Of a stretch of DNA of 33,202 nucleotides, positions 1 to 11,085 are shown piece by piece. Made by a program: the position numbers and the translations under genes. The stretch is from Sphingomonadaceae bacterium (lineage in GTDB: Bacteria > Pseudomonadota > Alphaproteobacteria > Sphingomonadales > Sphingomonadaceae), in the NCBI GenBank assembly GCA_013001755.1, contig JABDLY010000052.1, forward strand, positions 1 through 33,202, read 5' to 3'. Each line of letters opens with the position of its first letter. Position 1 is the stretch's first letter. The notes below the pieces were generated by a model. That model made no database searches. It was not told the DNA's origin and worked only from the letters and a program-made list of their open reading frames with translations.

Positions 1-289
1 TTTCAGGCTTCATCCAATTGGCGAGATTTTTCTTCGCGTGCTTCACCGCGCCGATCGTCGAGACGACATCGGCGATCATCGACTGTTTCGGGCTTCGGTG
101 GCCGAAATCCTCGCTCATCGCCTCGCACATCGCATCGGCATGATCGATCAGCAGCTGCTGAACGCGGGTGAGCCGGTCCTTGCGCGTTTCGAGACTGACC
201 GGGAGCTCGGCGGTGAAAGCCGCACGCTGTTTCTCGAGCGCGGCGAGCATTGCGTCCTTGTCGGCAATTTGCGGGTCGGCGTCTGCCAT
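1..289 (-). CDS. Coniferyl aldehyde dehydrogenase family protein, N-terminal part (runs off the left edge)
   Basis: Reverse-strand reading from ATG (CAT at 287-289): MADADPQIADKDAMLAALEKQRAAFTAELPVSLETRKDRLTRVQQLLIDHADAMCEAMSEDFGHRSPKQSMIADVVSTIGAVKHAKKNLANWMKPE; typical N-terminus of CalB-type ALDH. Open to the window edge. Confidence 0.8.
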   Translation of the reverse strand, partial: MADADPQIADKDAMLAALEKQRAAFTAELPVSLETRKDRLTRVQQLLIDHADAMCEAMSEDFGHRSPKQSMIADVVSTIGAVKHAKKNLANWMKPE

Positions 290-363
290 GGTGCGATCCT
301 CTCTGTTGCGATTTGCAACCTAGCTAGCGCGATGCCGCGTTTTTGGCGAGTCGTTCGCGGTGG

Positions 364-1353
<990 letters not shown>

Positions 1354-1436
1354 TCACAGCATAATATCGTTCGGGCAAGGCGGCGATCATTAAACTTGCG
1401 GGTGACGGCAAAGGCCTGTCTGGCTAGTATCGGGCC

Positions 1437-2483
1437 ATGACCGACGAACTCCTTACATCCATCGACGGCAAGGCCGCGCGGCTGCGCCTCAACCGCCCCA
1501 AGGCGCTCCACGCGCTGACCACCGCGATGTGCGAAGCGGCGATCGAGGCATTGCAAAGCTGGCGCGGCAATCTCGCCATCGAAGCGGTGATGATCGACCA
1601 TGCTGAGGGGCGCGGTTTCTGTGCTGGCGGCGATATCCGGATGCTCGCCGAAAGCGGCGCGAAGGACGGCGTCGAGGCGCGCGCATTCTTCCATACCGAA
1701 TATCGGATGAACCATCTGCTGTTCACTTACGCCAAGCCGACAATCGCTTTCATGGACGGCATCACCATGGGCGGCGGCGTCGGCCTTTCGCAGCCGTGCA
1801 AATATCGCGTCGCGACCGAACATACGCGCTTCGCGATGCCCGAGACCGGGATCGGCCTGTTTCCCGATGTCGGCGGCGGCTGGTATCTGTCGCGGCTGCC
1901 GGGGCGGACGGGGCAGTTCCTCGCGCTAACCGGCGCACGGATCGATGGGGCGGAATGTCTGGCGCTCGGGCTGGCGACGCATTATTTGCCGAGCGATACG
2001 CTCGAGGATGTGAAAGCGAAGATCGCCGATGACCCGCAGGCGATCGAAGCAATTCTTGAAGCGGCATCGGTCGAACCGCCCGAGGCGCGCATCACCGGCA
2101 ATCGCGAAGAGATCGACCGGCTCTTCGCCTCGGATCGCTATGAGGACATTCTCGCGGCGCTCGAAACCGATGGCTCGGAATGGGCGCTCAAGGAGCTCGA
2201 AACGCTCGCCACCAAATCGCCGCAGACCTGCAAGGTTGCGCTCGAACTCCTCAAGCGCGGCGCGCGGCACAAGGATTTCGCCGACGAGATGCGCGTCGAA
2301 TATCGCGTCGGCGCGCATGTCGTGCAGCGGCATGATTTTCTCGAAGGCGTCCGCGCGTTGATCGTCGACAAGGACAATGCGCCGAAATGGAACCCGGCGA
2401 CGCCCGAAGAGGTCACCGAAGGCCTGATCACCGACATCTTCTCACCGCTCGACGCGGATCAGGAATGGACGCCTTTGAGGTAA
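1437..2483 (+). CDS. 3-hydroxyisobutyryl-CoA hydrolase / enoyl-CoA hydratase-isomerase family
   Basis: 348 aa; crotonase fold motifs GRGFCAGGDIR, MDGITMGGGVGLS, PETGIGLFPDVGGGWYLSRLPG. Confidence 0.9.
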   Translation: MTDELLTSIDGKAARLRLNRPKALHALTTAMCEAAIEALQSWRGNLAIEAVMIDHAEGRGFCAGGDIRMLAESGAKDGVEARAFFHTEYRMNHLLFTYAKPTIAFMDGITMGGGVGLSQPCKYRVATEHTRFAMPETGIGLFPDVGGGWYLSRLPGRTGQFLALTGARIDGAECLALGLATHYLPSDTLEDVKAKIADDPQAIEAILEAASVEPPEARITGNREEIDRLFASDRYEDILAALETDGSEWALKELETLATKSPQTCKVALELLKRGARHKDFADEMRVEYRVGAHVVQRHDFLEGVRALIVDKDNAPKWNPATPEEVTEGLITDIFSPLDADQEWTPLR

Positions 2484-2508
2484 AGCTGCCGGTGTAGAAA
2501 ACCGATTA

Positions 2509-2583
2509 CCCTGAGCTTGTCGAAGGGTTGTCCTTATTTTTCCGGCGTCGAAGGGGAAGAACAGCCCTTCGACAAGCTCAGGG
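2509..2583. repeat. Inverted repeat CCCTGAGCTTGTCGAAGGG ... CCCTTCGACAAGCTCAGGG between convergent genes
   Basis: 19-bp arms, exact reverse complements (2509-2527 and 2565-2583), 37-nt loop; lies in the gap between convergent CDSs. Confidence 0.9.
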
Positions 2584-2596
2584 ACATCGGTTGGGG

Positions 2597-4056
<1,460 letters not shown>

Positions 4057-4060
<4 letters not shown>

Positions 4061-5535
4061 TATACCCGCTCCCCGAGCCATGTTTCGAGTCGCGCTTGCT
4101 CGTCCTCGTCCATCGCCAGCCCCATCTTGCTGCGCCGCCAGAGGATATCGTCGGCGGTTTTCGCCCATTCCTCGGCAATCAGATAGTCGACCTCGCGTTG
4201 CGTCAGCCCGCCGCCGAAATGTTCGCCGAGTTCGCCCAGGCTGCGCGCATCGCCGATTACATCCTTGATCCGCGATCCATAGACGCGCGCCATGCGCTTG
4301 GCGTCGGCCCAGTCGAGAAACGGGTAGTCGGCCTCGACCGCTTCGAAAAATGCATCGAAATCGCCGCCGATTTCGCCGCCCGGGAGCAAAGCCTCGCGCG
4401 TCCAGGCGCTACCGTCCAATGCCGCCGCTTCGGCGATTCGGTCAGCGGCATCTTCGGCCAGGGCGCGCGCCGTTGTGATCTTGCCGCCGAACACCGAAAG
4501 CAAAGTCGGCGCGCCGCTTTCATCGCCGCCGTCCATCTCAAGCACATATTCGCGGGTGACTTCGGACGATTCTTCGGCGCCGTCGTCATAGAGCGAACGC
4601 ACGCCCGAATAGAGCGACACGACGTCGTCGGGCGTCGTCTGCACCGCGAAATAATGGTTCACCGATTTGCAGAGATAATCGACTTCGTCGGTCGTCATCA
4701 CCGCATCTCCCGGATCATCGACCGCGACATCGGTCGTGCCGATCAGCGTGAAGCGGTCAAGATAGGGCATCGCGAAGACGACGCGCTTGTCGGGTTGCTG
4801 CAGGATATAGGCATGGTCGCCGGCATAGAGTCGCGGGACGATGATATGGCTGCCGCGCACAAGCCGGACCTTGGCATCGCTCGCGACACCGAGTTTGTCG
4901 CCGAGCACCTCGCTGACCCATGGCCCGGCGGCGTTGACGATCGTCCGCGCCTCGACACTGCGTCCATCGCTGAGCCTGGCCGTCCACGCCGCGCCGCTGC
5001 GTTCGGCCGACAGCAATTCGGTATACGTTGCGATCTCGGCGCCTTTGTCGCGCGCGTCGATCGCGTTGGCGACAACGAGCCGCGCATCATCGACCCAGCA
5101 ATCCGAATAGGCGAAACCCTTCACATCGGGATTGGCGAGCGGCGACCTGTATTGCGGATTGGCCTTGCCGAGCTTGCGCGTACCGCTGAGCGTCCGTTTG
5201 CCACCGAGAAAATCGTAGAGCAGCAGCCCGGCGCGGATCATCCAGAAGGGCCGCGCCATTTCCTCATGCGGAAGCACGAAGCGCATCGGCTTGATCAGAT
5301 GCGGCGCCGATCGCAGCATCACCTCGCGCTCCTTGAGCGCCTCGCGGACCAGGCGGAATTCATAATATTCGAGATAACGGATGCCGCCATGGATCAGCTT
5401 CGACGAGGCCGAGCTTGTATGGCTCGCCAGATCGTCGCGCTCGACGAGCAAGGTCTTCCAGCCACGCCCCGCGGCATCGCGGGCAATCGCCGTGCCGTTA
5501 ATCCCGCCGCCGATGATCAGGAGGTCATAGGTCAT
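4057..5535 (-). CDS. glpD: Glycerol-3-phosphate dehydrogenase (FAD-dependent)
   Basis: 492 aa; N-terminal FAD motif DLLIIGGGINGTAIARDAAGRG, SSKLIHGGIRYLEYYEFRLVREAL. Confidence 0.95.
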
Positions 5536-5566
5536 TGGAGGCTAGATTAGCGGAATATTTCCTGTC

Positions 5567-5750
5567 GTCATCCTGAACTTCTTTGAGGATGCAATTTTTG
5601 GGGACAGTTGGCATTCACCGATGTCGTTATTGCGAGGAGCCGAAGGCGACGCGGCAATCCAGAGCCGCGAGCGCCGACGCGCGCGGCTCTGGATTGCTTC
5701 GCTTCGCTCGCAATGACGGATGGGCTCCAAAAAACAAGTTCAGCATGACG
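5567..5750. repeat. Composite nested palindromic repeats in the glpD/rnr divergent intergenic region
   Basis: Outer arms GTCATCCTGAACTT (5567-5580) and AAGTTCAGCATGAC (around 5736-5749). Inner imperfect palindrome 5623-5717, gtcgttattgcgaggag...gcaatccagagc / gctctggattgcttcgcttcgctcgcaatgac. Confidence 0.85.
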
Positions 5751-5779
5751 GCAACCCTCAACCCACGTATAGCTTCCCA

Positions 5780-8140
5780 ATGTCCTCACCTCTCCCCACC
5801 CAACAGCAAATCCTCGATTTTATCGCTAGCTCCGACCAACCGGCAGGGAAGCGCGAGATTGCGCGTGCTTTCGGCATCAAGGGACAGGACAAGATCGCGC
5901 TCAAGGCGTTGATGCGCGATATGGCGGACAAGGGATTGCTCGAAACCGGACCCGGCAAGAGCGTCCACAAGGGCGGCGGTTTGCCCAAGGTTACGGTGCT
6001 GCGCGTTGCGGACGTCGACGATGACGGCCAGATTTTCGCAACGCCCGAACGCTGGGACAGCGACGCGCCTGCGCCGCGGCTGCGGGTGAAGGAACGCGGC
6101 AAGCGCAGGCCGCTCGGTATCGGGCAACGCATCCTTGCGCGGACCGAGGAAGCAGGGAAGGGCTGGATCGCCCATCCGATGAAGATATTGCCCGCGGCGA
6201 GCGACGAGCTGATCGGCGTGGTCCACGAAGAAGGCGGCAAGCTCTGGCTCAAAGGGCTCGAAAAAAGCAGCCGGCGCGATCTTCCCGTGACGGATGCCAA
6301 CCGCGCGAGTGCAGGCGATCTCGTGCAGGCCGAGCGCAGCGGCGGCGGAGCGCGCGCAGGCGCGCGCGTCACCAGAATTCTCGGCGATCCGTTTCAGCCG
6401 AAAAGCTTCTCGCTGATCGCAATCCATAAGCACGAAATCCCGCATGTCTTTTCCGGGGAATTGCTCGAAGAGGCCGGGCGCGTCGCCAAGCTCGATCTCG
6501 GCGAGCGCGAGGACCTGACGTACCTGCCCATCGTCGCGATCGACCCCGCCGATGCACGCGATCATGACGATGCGATCTGGGCCGAGCCGGATGGCCGGGG
6601 CGGGTTTCGCGCGATCGTCGCGATTGCCGATGTCAGCTATTATGTCCGTCCGGGATCGCAGCTCGACCGCGAAGCGCGGCGGCGCGGCAACAGCGTCTAT
6701 TTTCCCGACCAGGTCGTGCCGATGCTGCCCGAAATACTTTCGGCCGAAATCTGTTCGCTCAAGGCGGGCAAAGACCGTGCGGCGATGGCCTGCCATCTCG
6801 AAATCGACGCGCAGGGCAAGCTCGAACGCTGGCGCTTTTCGCGCGCGCGCGTCCGGCTCGCAGCCAATATTGCCTATGAAGATGCGCAGGCGGCGATCGA
6901 CGGTACCTCTCCCCTCCCGCTCCCGGGAGGGGCCGGGGGTGGGGCCGGAACGAGCATAAGCGAGCGTGAAAGTGGTTCGGGCTCACCCACCCCTAACCCC
7001 TCCCGCAAGCGGGAGGGGGACTCGGTAGAGCTTGCCTCTTCACCTTGTGCAATGCCTGAGCTGGAGCGGGCCGATCTTGTCGAACAGACGCTCAAACCCC
7101 TTTGGGCCTGCTGGAAATTGCTCGCCAGGGCGCGTGCCGCGCGCGGGCCGCTCGATCTCGACCTTCCCGAGCGCCGGATCGAACTCGACGAAACCGGGCG
7201 TATCGAATCGGTCGCGCCGCGCGACCGGCTCGATGCGCATAGGCTTGTCGAGGATTTCATGATCGCCGCCAATGTCGCGGCCGCCAAGGCGCTGGAGGTC
7301 AAGGCTGCCGCCGTCATGTACCGCGTCCACGAGCCGCCGAGCCGCGAAAAACTCGTCGCGCTCAAGGAATATCTCGCCAGCCTCGATATGCCTTTTGCGA
7401 TGGGGCAGGTGATTACGCCTGCAACCTTCAACCGCGTGATCGAGCGCGTGCCCGACGAGAACATATTGCCGCAGGTCATGGAGCAGATTCTGCGCAGCCA
7501 GACGCAAGCCTATTACACACCCAAAAATGCCGGCCATTTCGGCCTCGCGCTTGGCAGCTATGCGCATTTCACCTCTCCGATCCGCCGCTATGCCGATCTG
7601 CTCGTCCATCGCTCGCTGGTCGGCGCGTACAAGCTTGGCCCCGACACCGGCGATACGGGGCTGACCGCCAAGGAAGCCGAAACGATGGAGGCGACCGGCG
7701 ACAAGATTTCGAAACTCGAACGCCGCGCGATGGAGGCCGAGCGCGAAACCAACGATCGCTATATCGCCGCCTATCTGGCCGAGCATGTCGGCGAGATCGT
7801 CAAGACGCGGATCACCGGCGTCCAGTCTTTCGGTTTTTTCGCCACCGTCGAGGAGTTTGGCGGCGACGGCTTGTTGCTCGCGCGCGATCTCGGCGCCGAA
7901 TATTTCCGCTACGACGAGACGCTCCACGCGCTCGTCGGCGAACAGACCCGCACGCGCTATGCGCTGGGCGATCGGCTCGAGCTCAGGCTGATCGACGCGA
8001 ATCCGGTAAGCGGCGGGCTGCGTTTCGAGCTCCCCGAAGGCAAGGGCGGTGGCGGTTCCTCGCGCTCGAAACGCTCAGACCGTCGGGATAAGGGCAAAGG
8101 CAAGCGAAAGGATCGCGGAAAAAAGCGCAGGCGGCGTTAA
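5780..8140 (+). CDS. rnr: Ribonuclease R (RNB-family 3'-5' exoribonuclease), carrying an in-frame palindromic-repeat insertion
   Basis: RNB active-site motif DPADARDHDDAIWAEPD, HFTSPIRRYADLLVHR, C-terminal S1 domain ITGVQSFGFFATVEEFGGDGLL and basic tail. Probable start MSSPLPTQQQILDFI at 5780. Confidence 0.95.
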   Translation: MSSPLPTQQQILDFIASSDQPAGKREIARAFGIKGQDKIALKALMRDMADKGLLETGPGKSVHKGGGLPKVTVLRVADVDDDGQIFATPERWDSDAPAPRLRVKERGKRRPLGIGQRILARTEEAGKGWIAHPMKILPAASDELIGVVHEEGGKLWLKGLEKSSRRDLPVTDANRASAGDLVQAERSGGGARAGARVTRILGDPFQPKSFSLIAIHKHEIPHVFSGELLEEAGRVAKLDLGEREDLTYLPIVAIDPADARDHDDAIWAEPDGRGGFRAIVAIADVSYYVRPGSQLDREARRRGNSVYFPDQVVPMLPEILSAEICSLKAGKDRAAMACHLEIDAQGKLERWRFSRARVRLAANIAYEDAQAAIDGTSPLPLPGGAGGGAGTSISERESGSGSPTPNPSRKREGDSVELASSPCAMPELERADLVEQTLKPLWACWKLLARARAARGPLDLDLPERRIELDETGRIESVAPRDRLDAHRLVEDFMIAANVAAAKALEVKAAAVMYRVHEPPSREKLVALKEYLASLDMPFAMGQVITPATFNRVIERVPDENILPQVMEQILRSQTQAYYTPKNAGHFGLALGSYAHFTSPIRRYADLLVHRSLVGAYKLGPDTGDTGLTAKEAETMEATGDKISKLERRAMEAERETNDRYIAAYLAEHVGEIVKTRITGVQSFGFFATVEEFGGDGLLLARDLGAEYFRYDETLHALVGEQTRTRYALGDRLELRLIDANPVSGGLRFELPEGKGGGGSSRSKRSDRRDKGKGKRKDRGKKRRRR
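6906..7022. repeat. Palindromic repeat element inside the rnr reading frame
   Basis: Two hairpins CCCCTCCCGCTCCCGGGAGGGG (6911-6932) and CCCCTCCCGCAAGCGGGAGGGG (6997-7018); the whole half-arms are also mutually inverted (about 28 of 33 positions). Stays in frame and encodes TSPLPLPGGAGGGAGTSISERESGSGSPTPNPSRKREGDS. Confidence 0.85.
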
Positions 8141-8141
8141 C

Positions 8142-9143
8142 TTATTCGCTTGGCCGGGATTCGCGGTCGCCGGCGGTTACGCGCCGTTGCAGCGCCAGCC
8201 TTCCGCCGAGTTTCTCGATCATGGCTTCGAGATTGCGGCGAAGCTGCGCAGGCCTGCCGGTCGTCGATTCCCAATCGGGATAATTGCCGCGTATCTGCGT
8301 GAGCGCGGCGGCAATCTGGCTCTCGGTGGCGACATCGTCGTCGATCAGGTCGTTGATCACCAGGGTGCGCATGAAGTTGAGATAGGCGGTCTGGTTGGCG
8401 ACAAGTAGGTTCGCCGGACCCTGTTCGCCATGGCCGGGATAGAGCGTGACATTCGGAAAATCGCGCGACAGCCGTTCGAGAGCGCGCGGCCAGCTATCGA
8501 GATCGGCATCGGCCATATTGGGGTGCATGCCGCTGACGACGAGATCGGACGCGAGCAGCGCATTCTGGCTTGGAACGGCGAGCATCAGGATTGGCGAGGC
8601 TTCGGCTTCGTCGACGATGCTGACCGTCATTGGTACGCCCGACAGGTTGAGCTCTTCGCCGCCCGTCAGCAGCCCGTCGGCCTCGGGCATCCCGCCGAAA
8701 TCCTCGCCATAGAGCGCCGCGACCTGTTCGACATAGCCCGACGGATCCTCGGACAGCTGTTCGGCCACGGCTTCGGGCATCAGGATCCGGGCGTCGGGAA
8801 ACGCTTCGGCCAGATAGGGCAGCCCGGCGAAATGATCGGCGTGATAATGGCTGACGATGATCGCGATGACGGGTTTGCCGGCCTGCTCGATCTCGCTGGC
8901 GAAGCGGGCCGCGAGATCGGGGTCGCGCTGCGTGTCGAAGATGACGATCCCGTCCGATCCCTCGATCCAATAGGCGTTGACCGAGCCTGGGCCGGTACGG
9001 GTCTCACGGTGGATGGTGAGCGTGGGCAGGCCCTGTTCGGCCGCCCGGACTTCGCCGGGGTCGCGCGAATCGCTTTGGCCGCAGCCAGCCAGCGCCAGCA
9101 AAGCGGCGGGCAGGGCATATCTCAACAGGGCGGCCGCGCGCAT
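8142..9143 (-). CDS. MBL-fold metallo-hydrolase, probable lipoprotein
   Basis: SHYHADHFAGLP metal-binding motif, LYPGHGEQGP; N-terminal lipobox-like LALAGC. Confidence 0.88.
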   Translation of the reverse strand: MRAAALLRYALPAALLALAGCGQSDSRDPGEVRAAEQGLPTLTIHRETRTGPGSVNAYWIEGSDGIVIFDTQRDPDLAARFASEIEQAGKPVIAIIVSHYHADHFAGLPYLAEAFPDARILMPEAVAEQLSEDPSGYVEQVAALYGEDFGGMPEADGLLTGGEELNLSGVPMTVSIVDEAEASPILMLAVPSQNALLASDLVVSGMHPNMADADLDSWPRALERLSRDFPNVTLYPGHGEQGPANLLVANQTAYLNFMRTLVINDLIDDDVATESQIAAALTQIRGNYPDWESTTGRPAQLRRNLEAMIEKLGGRLALQRRVTAGDRESRPSE

Positions 9144-9257
9144 GGTCGGATCGTCTCCGTTCCTTTGGACATAGCGATAAAGACCTTCGCGCGAGCACGC
9201 AATTTTGCTGGCGTAAAAGCGGTGGACGGCGAGCTATTTCGACGCTCCAGTCCGAAC

Positions 9258-9812
9258 CTACAGCTTGGGCAGCGTTACGCCCCGCTGTTTCATATATTTG
9301 CCCGCGCGGTCGGCATAGCTCGTTTCGCAAGGTTCGTTGCCCTGCAGGAACAGGAACTGGCAGGCCCCCTCATTGGCATAGACTTTGGCCGGGAGCGGTG
9401 TGGTGTTCGAGAATTCGAGCGTCACATGGCCTTCCCAGCCGGGCTCGAGCGGCGTGACGTTGACGATGATCCCGCACCGCGCATAGGTCGATTTGCCGAG
9501 GCAGATGACGAGGATATCGCGCGGCACGCGGAAATATTCGACAGTCCGCGCCAGGGCAAAGCTGTTCGGCGGGATGATGTGACACTCGGCCGTGCGATCG
9601 ACGAAGCTGTTTTCGGCGAAATTCTTCGGATCGACGATCGCATTATCGACATTGGTGAAAATCTTGAAATCCTCGGCGACGCGCGCGTCATAGCCATAGG
9701 AGGAAAGGCCGTAGCTGATCGTTCCCTCGCGGCGCTGGCCGTCGACGAACGGCTCGATCATGCCGTTCTTCTGCGCGTTCGCGCGAATCCATTTGTCCGA
9801 CATGATCGCCAT
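9258..9812 (-). CDS. dcd: dCTP deaminase
   Basis: 184 aa; [73 protein letters not shown]. Confidence 0.96.
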   Translation of the reverse strand: MAIMSDKWIRANAQKNGMIEPFVDGQRREGTISYGLSSYGYDARVAEDFKIFTNVDNAIVDPKNFAENSFVDRTAECHIIPPNSFALARTVEYFRVPRDILVICLGKSTYARCGIIVNVTPLEPGWEGHVTLEFSNTTPLPAKVYANEGACQFLFLQGNEPCETSYADRAGKYMKQRGVTLPKL

Positions 9813-9821
9813 GGCTTGCTC

Positions 9822-10508
9822 TTAGCCCGGCGGGCCGGGGCGCACCACATTCCAGCGGGCCGGGTTTTCCACACCCTCGACGCGCAGAATGTCTGTCGCT
9901 TCCCACATCACCCAGGGCGCGGCGCCGTAATCGGGCTTGAACAGCCGCCGCTGGAGCCAGAAGCTGCGCTCGACGCGGCTTGTGATGCCATAGGCTGCAT
10001 CGAAATCGCCAGTGACGTAAAGCAGGGCGGGGTTTTCGCTATGCGCTTCGATCATAGCGAGGAAGGTCGCGAGTTCGGAGATCATCACATCGACATCGGG
10101 CCGATCCGCGCAATTGCCCTTGAAGCGCAATATCACCGCCGGGGGAAGTGCGGCTTCATCGGCGGGGACGTTGGCGATGAAATTGGTCGCCTGGTCGGGC
10201 GCGAGGCGGCAGAGCTGCCAGATATGGATCGCGCCATAGCGCATCCCGGCATCGCGCGCGCCGGCCCAGTTATTGGCGAAGGCGGGATCGCGACCGGTAT
10301 CGCCATCGGTCGCGAGGATATAGGCGAAATCGGCGCCCGCCGCGTGCAAGGTCGGCCAGTGTACCTCGCCCTGTTCCGCGGTAATGGTGATGCCCTGGAC
10401 CGGATATCGATCGGCCGACGGCCGCCAGTGGATCGCGGCATAGAAAAGCCCCGCCGCGACAATCGCGGCCAGCACCAGCCATGCCATCCCCCATTTAAGC
10501 GCCTTCAT
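9822..10508 (-). CDS. GH25 (lysozyme-like) family protein with N-terminal membrane anchor; catalytic motifs appear lost
   Basis: GH25-like pattern ADFAYILATDGDTGRDPAFANNWAGARDAGMRYGAIHIW...LPPAVILRFKGNC...PALLYVTGDFDAAY; N-terminal hydrophobic segment WGMAWLVLAAIVAAGLFYAAI. Confidence 0.8.
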   Translation of the reverse strand: MKALKWGMAWLVLAAIVAAGLFYAAIHWRPSADRYPVQGITITAEQGEVHWPTLHAAGADFAYILATDGDTGRDPAFANNWAGARDAGMRYGAIHIWQLCRLAPDQATNFIANVPADEAALPPAVILRFKGNCADRPDVDVMISELATFLAMIEAHSENPALLYVTGDFDAAYGITSRVERSFWLQRRLFKPDYGAAPWVMWEATDILRVEGVENPARWNVVRPGPPG

Positions 10509-10509
10509 C

Positions 10510-10992
10510 TCACCCCCGGATATGCAGGACGCAGATCAGCGTGAAAAGGCGGCGCGCGGTATCGAAATCGACGTCGATCTTGCCTTCGAGCCGTTCCTTC
10601 AAAAGCTCCGCCGCGTCATTGTGAACACCGCGCCGCGCCATATCGATCGTTTCGATCTGCTGCGGCGTTGCCTGGCGGATCGCCTGAAAATAGCTGTCGC
10701 AGATCGCGAAATATTCGCGGATCGGGCGGCGGAAACGCGTGAGCCCGAGCACGATCGTCTCGAGCAGCGCATCGTTTTCGGCTGAAATATCGAGCGCCAG
10801 CCGGTTTTCCTCGACGCGCAATTTCAATTTGTACGGCCCGTCATATGCTTCGGGATAGCCTTTTTGCGGATCGAAATGATTGCCCTCGAGCAGATCGAAA
10901 ATCGCAATGCGCCGCTCTTGCTCGATATCGGCATTGCGCCAGATAATCGTCGCTTCGTCGAGTTCGACGTCGATGATGCGCGGGTCGCCCAT
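10510..10992 (-). CDS. UPF0262 family protein
   Basis: 160 aa; matches remembered UPF0262 pattern ([91 protein letters not shown]). Confidence 0.88.
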   Translation of the reverse strand: MGDPRIIDVELDEATIIWRNADIEQERRIAIFDLLEGNHFDPQKGYPEAYDGPYKLKLRVEENRLALDISAENDALLETIVLGLTRFRRPIREYFAICDSYFQAIRQATPQQIETIDMARRGVHNDAAELLKERLEGKIDVDFDTARRLFTLICVLHIRG

Positions 10993-11085
10993 GGGCGAGG
11001 ACTTAGGGGGAAGGGCCGCGCTTGGGAATAGCTTGGCTGGGACGGCATGTTTGCCTTAGGGTTTGATCGTAACGGGAGAGATGCT

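Noticed and set aside
5542-5789. Small ORFs with 'RHCERSEAIQSRA'-type peptides in the glpD/rnr gap
   Set aside because: Direct translations of the palindromic repeat; a common spurious ORF pattern in repeat-bearing genomes.
8430-10544. 704-aa plus-strand ORF spanning antisense to the MBL, dcd and GH25 genes
   Set aside because: Sense-strand genes have clear family motifs on the minus strand; the plus ORF is Arg/Asp/Ile-rich mirror composition typical of antisense frames in GC-rich DNA and crosses several gene boundaries.
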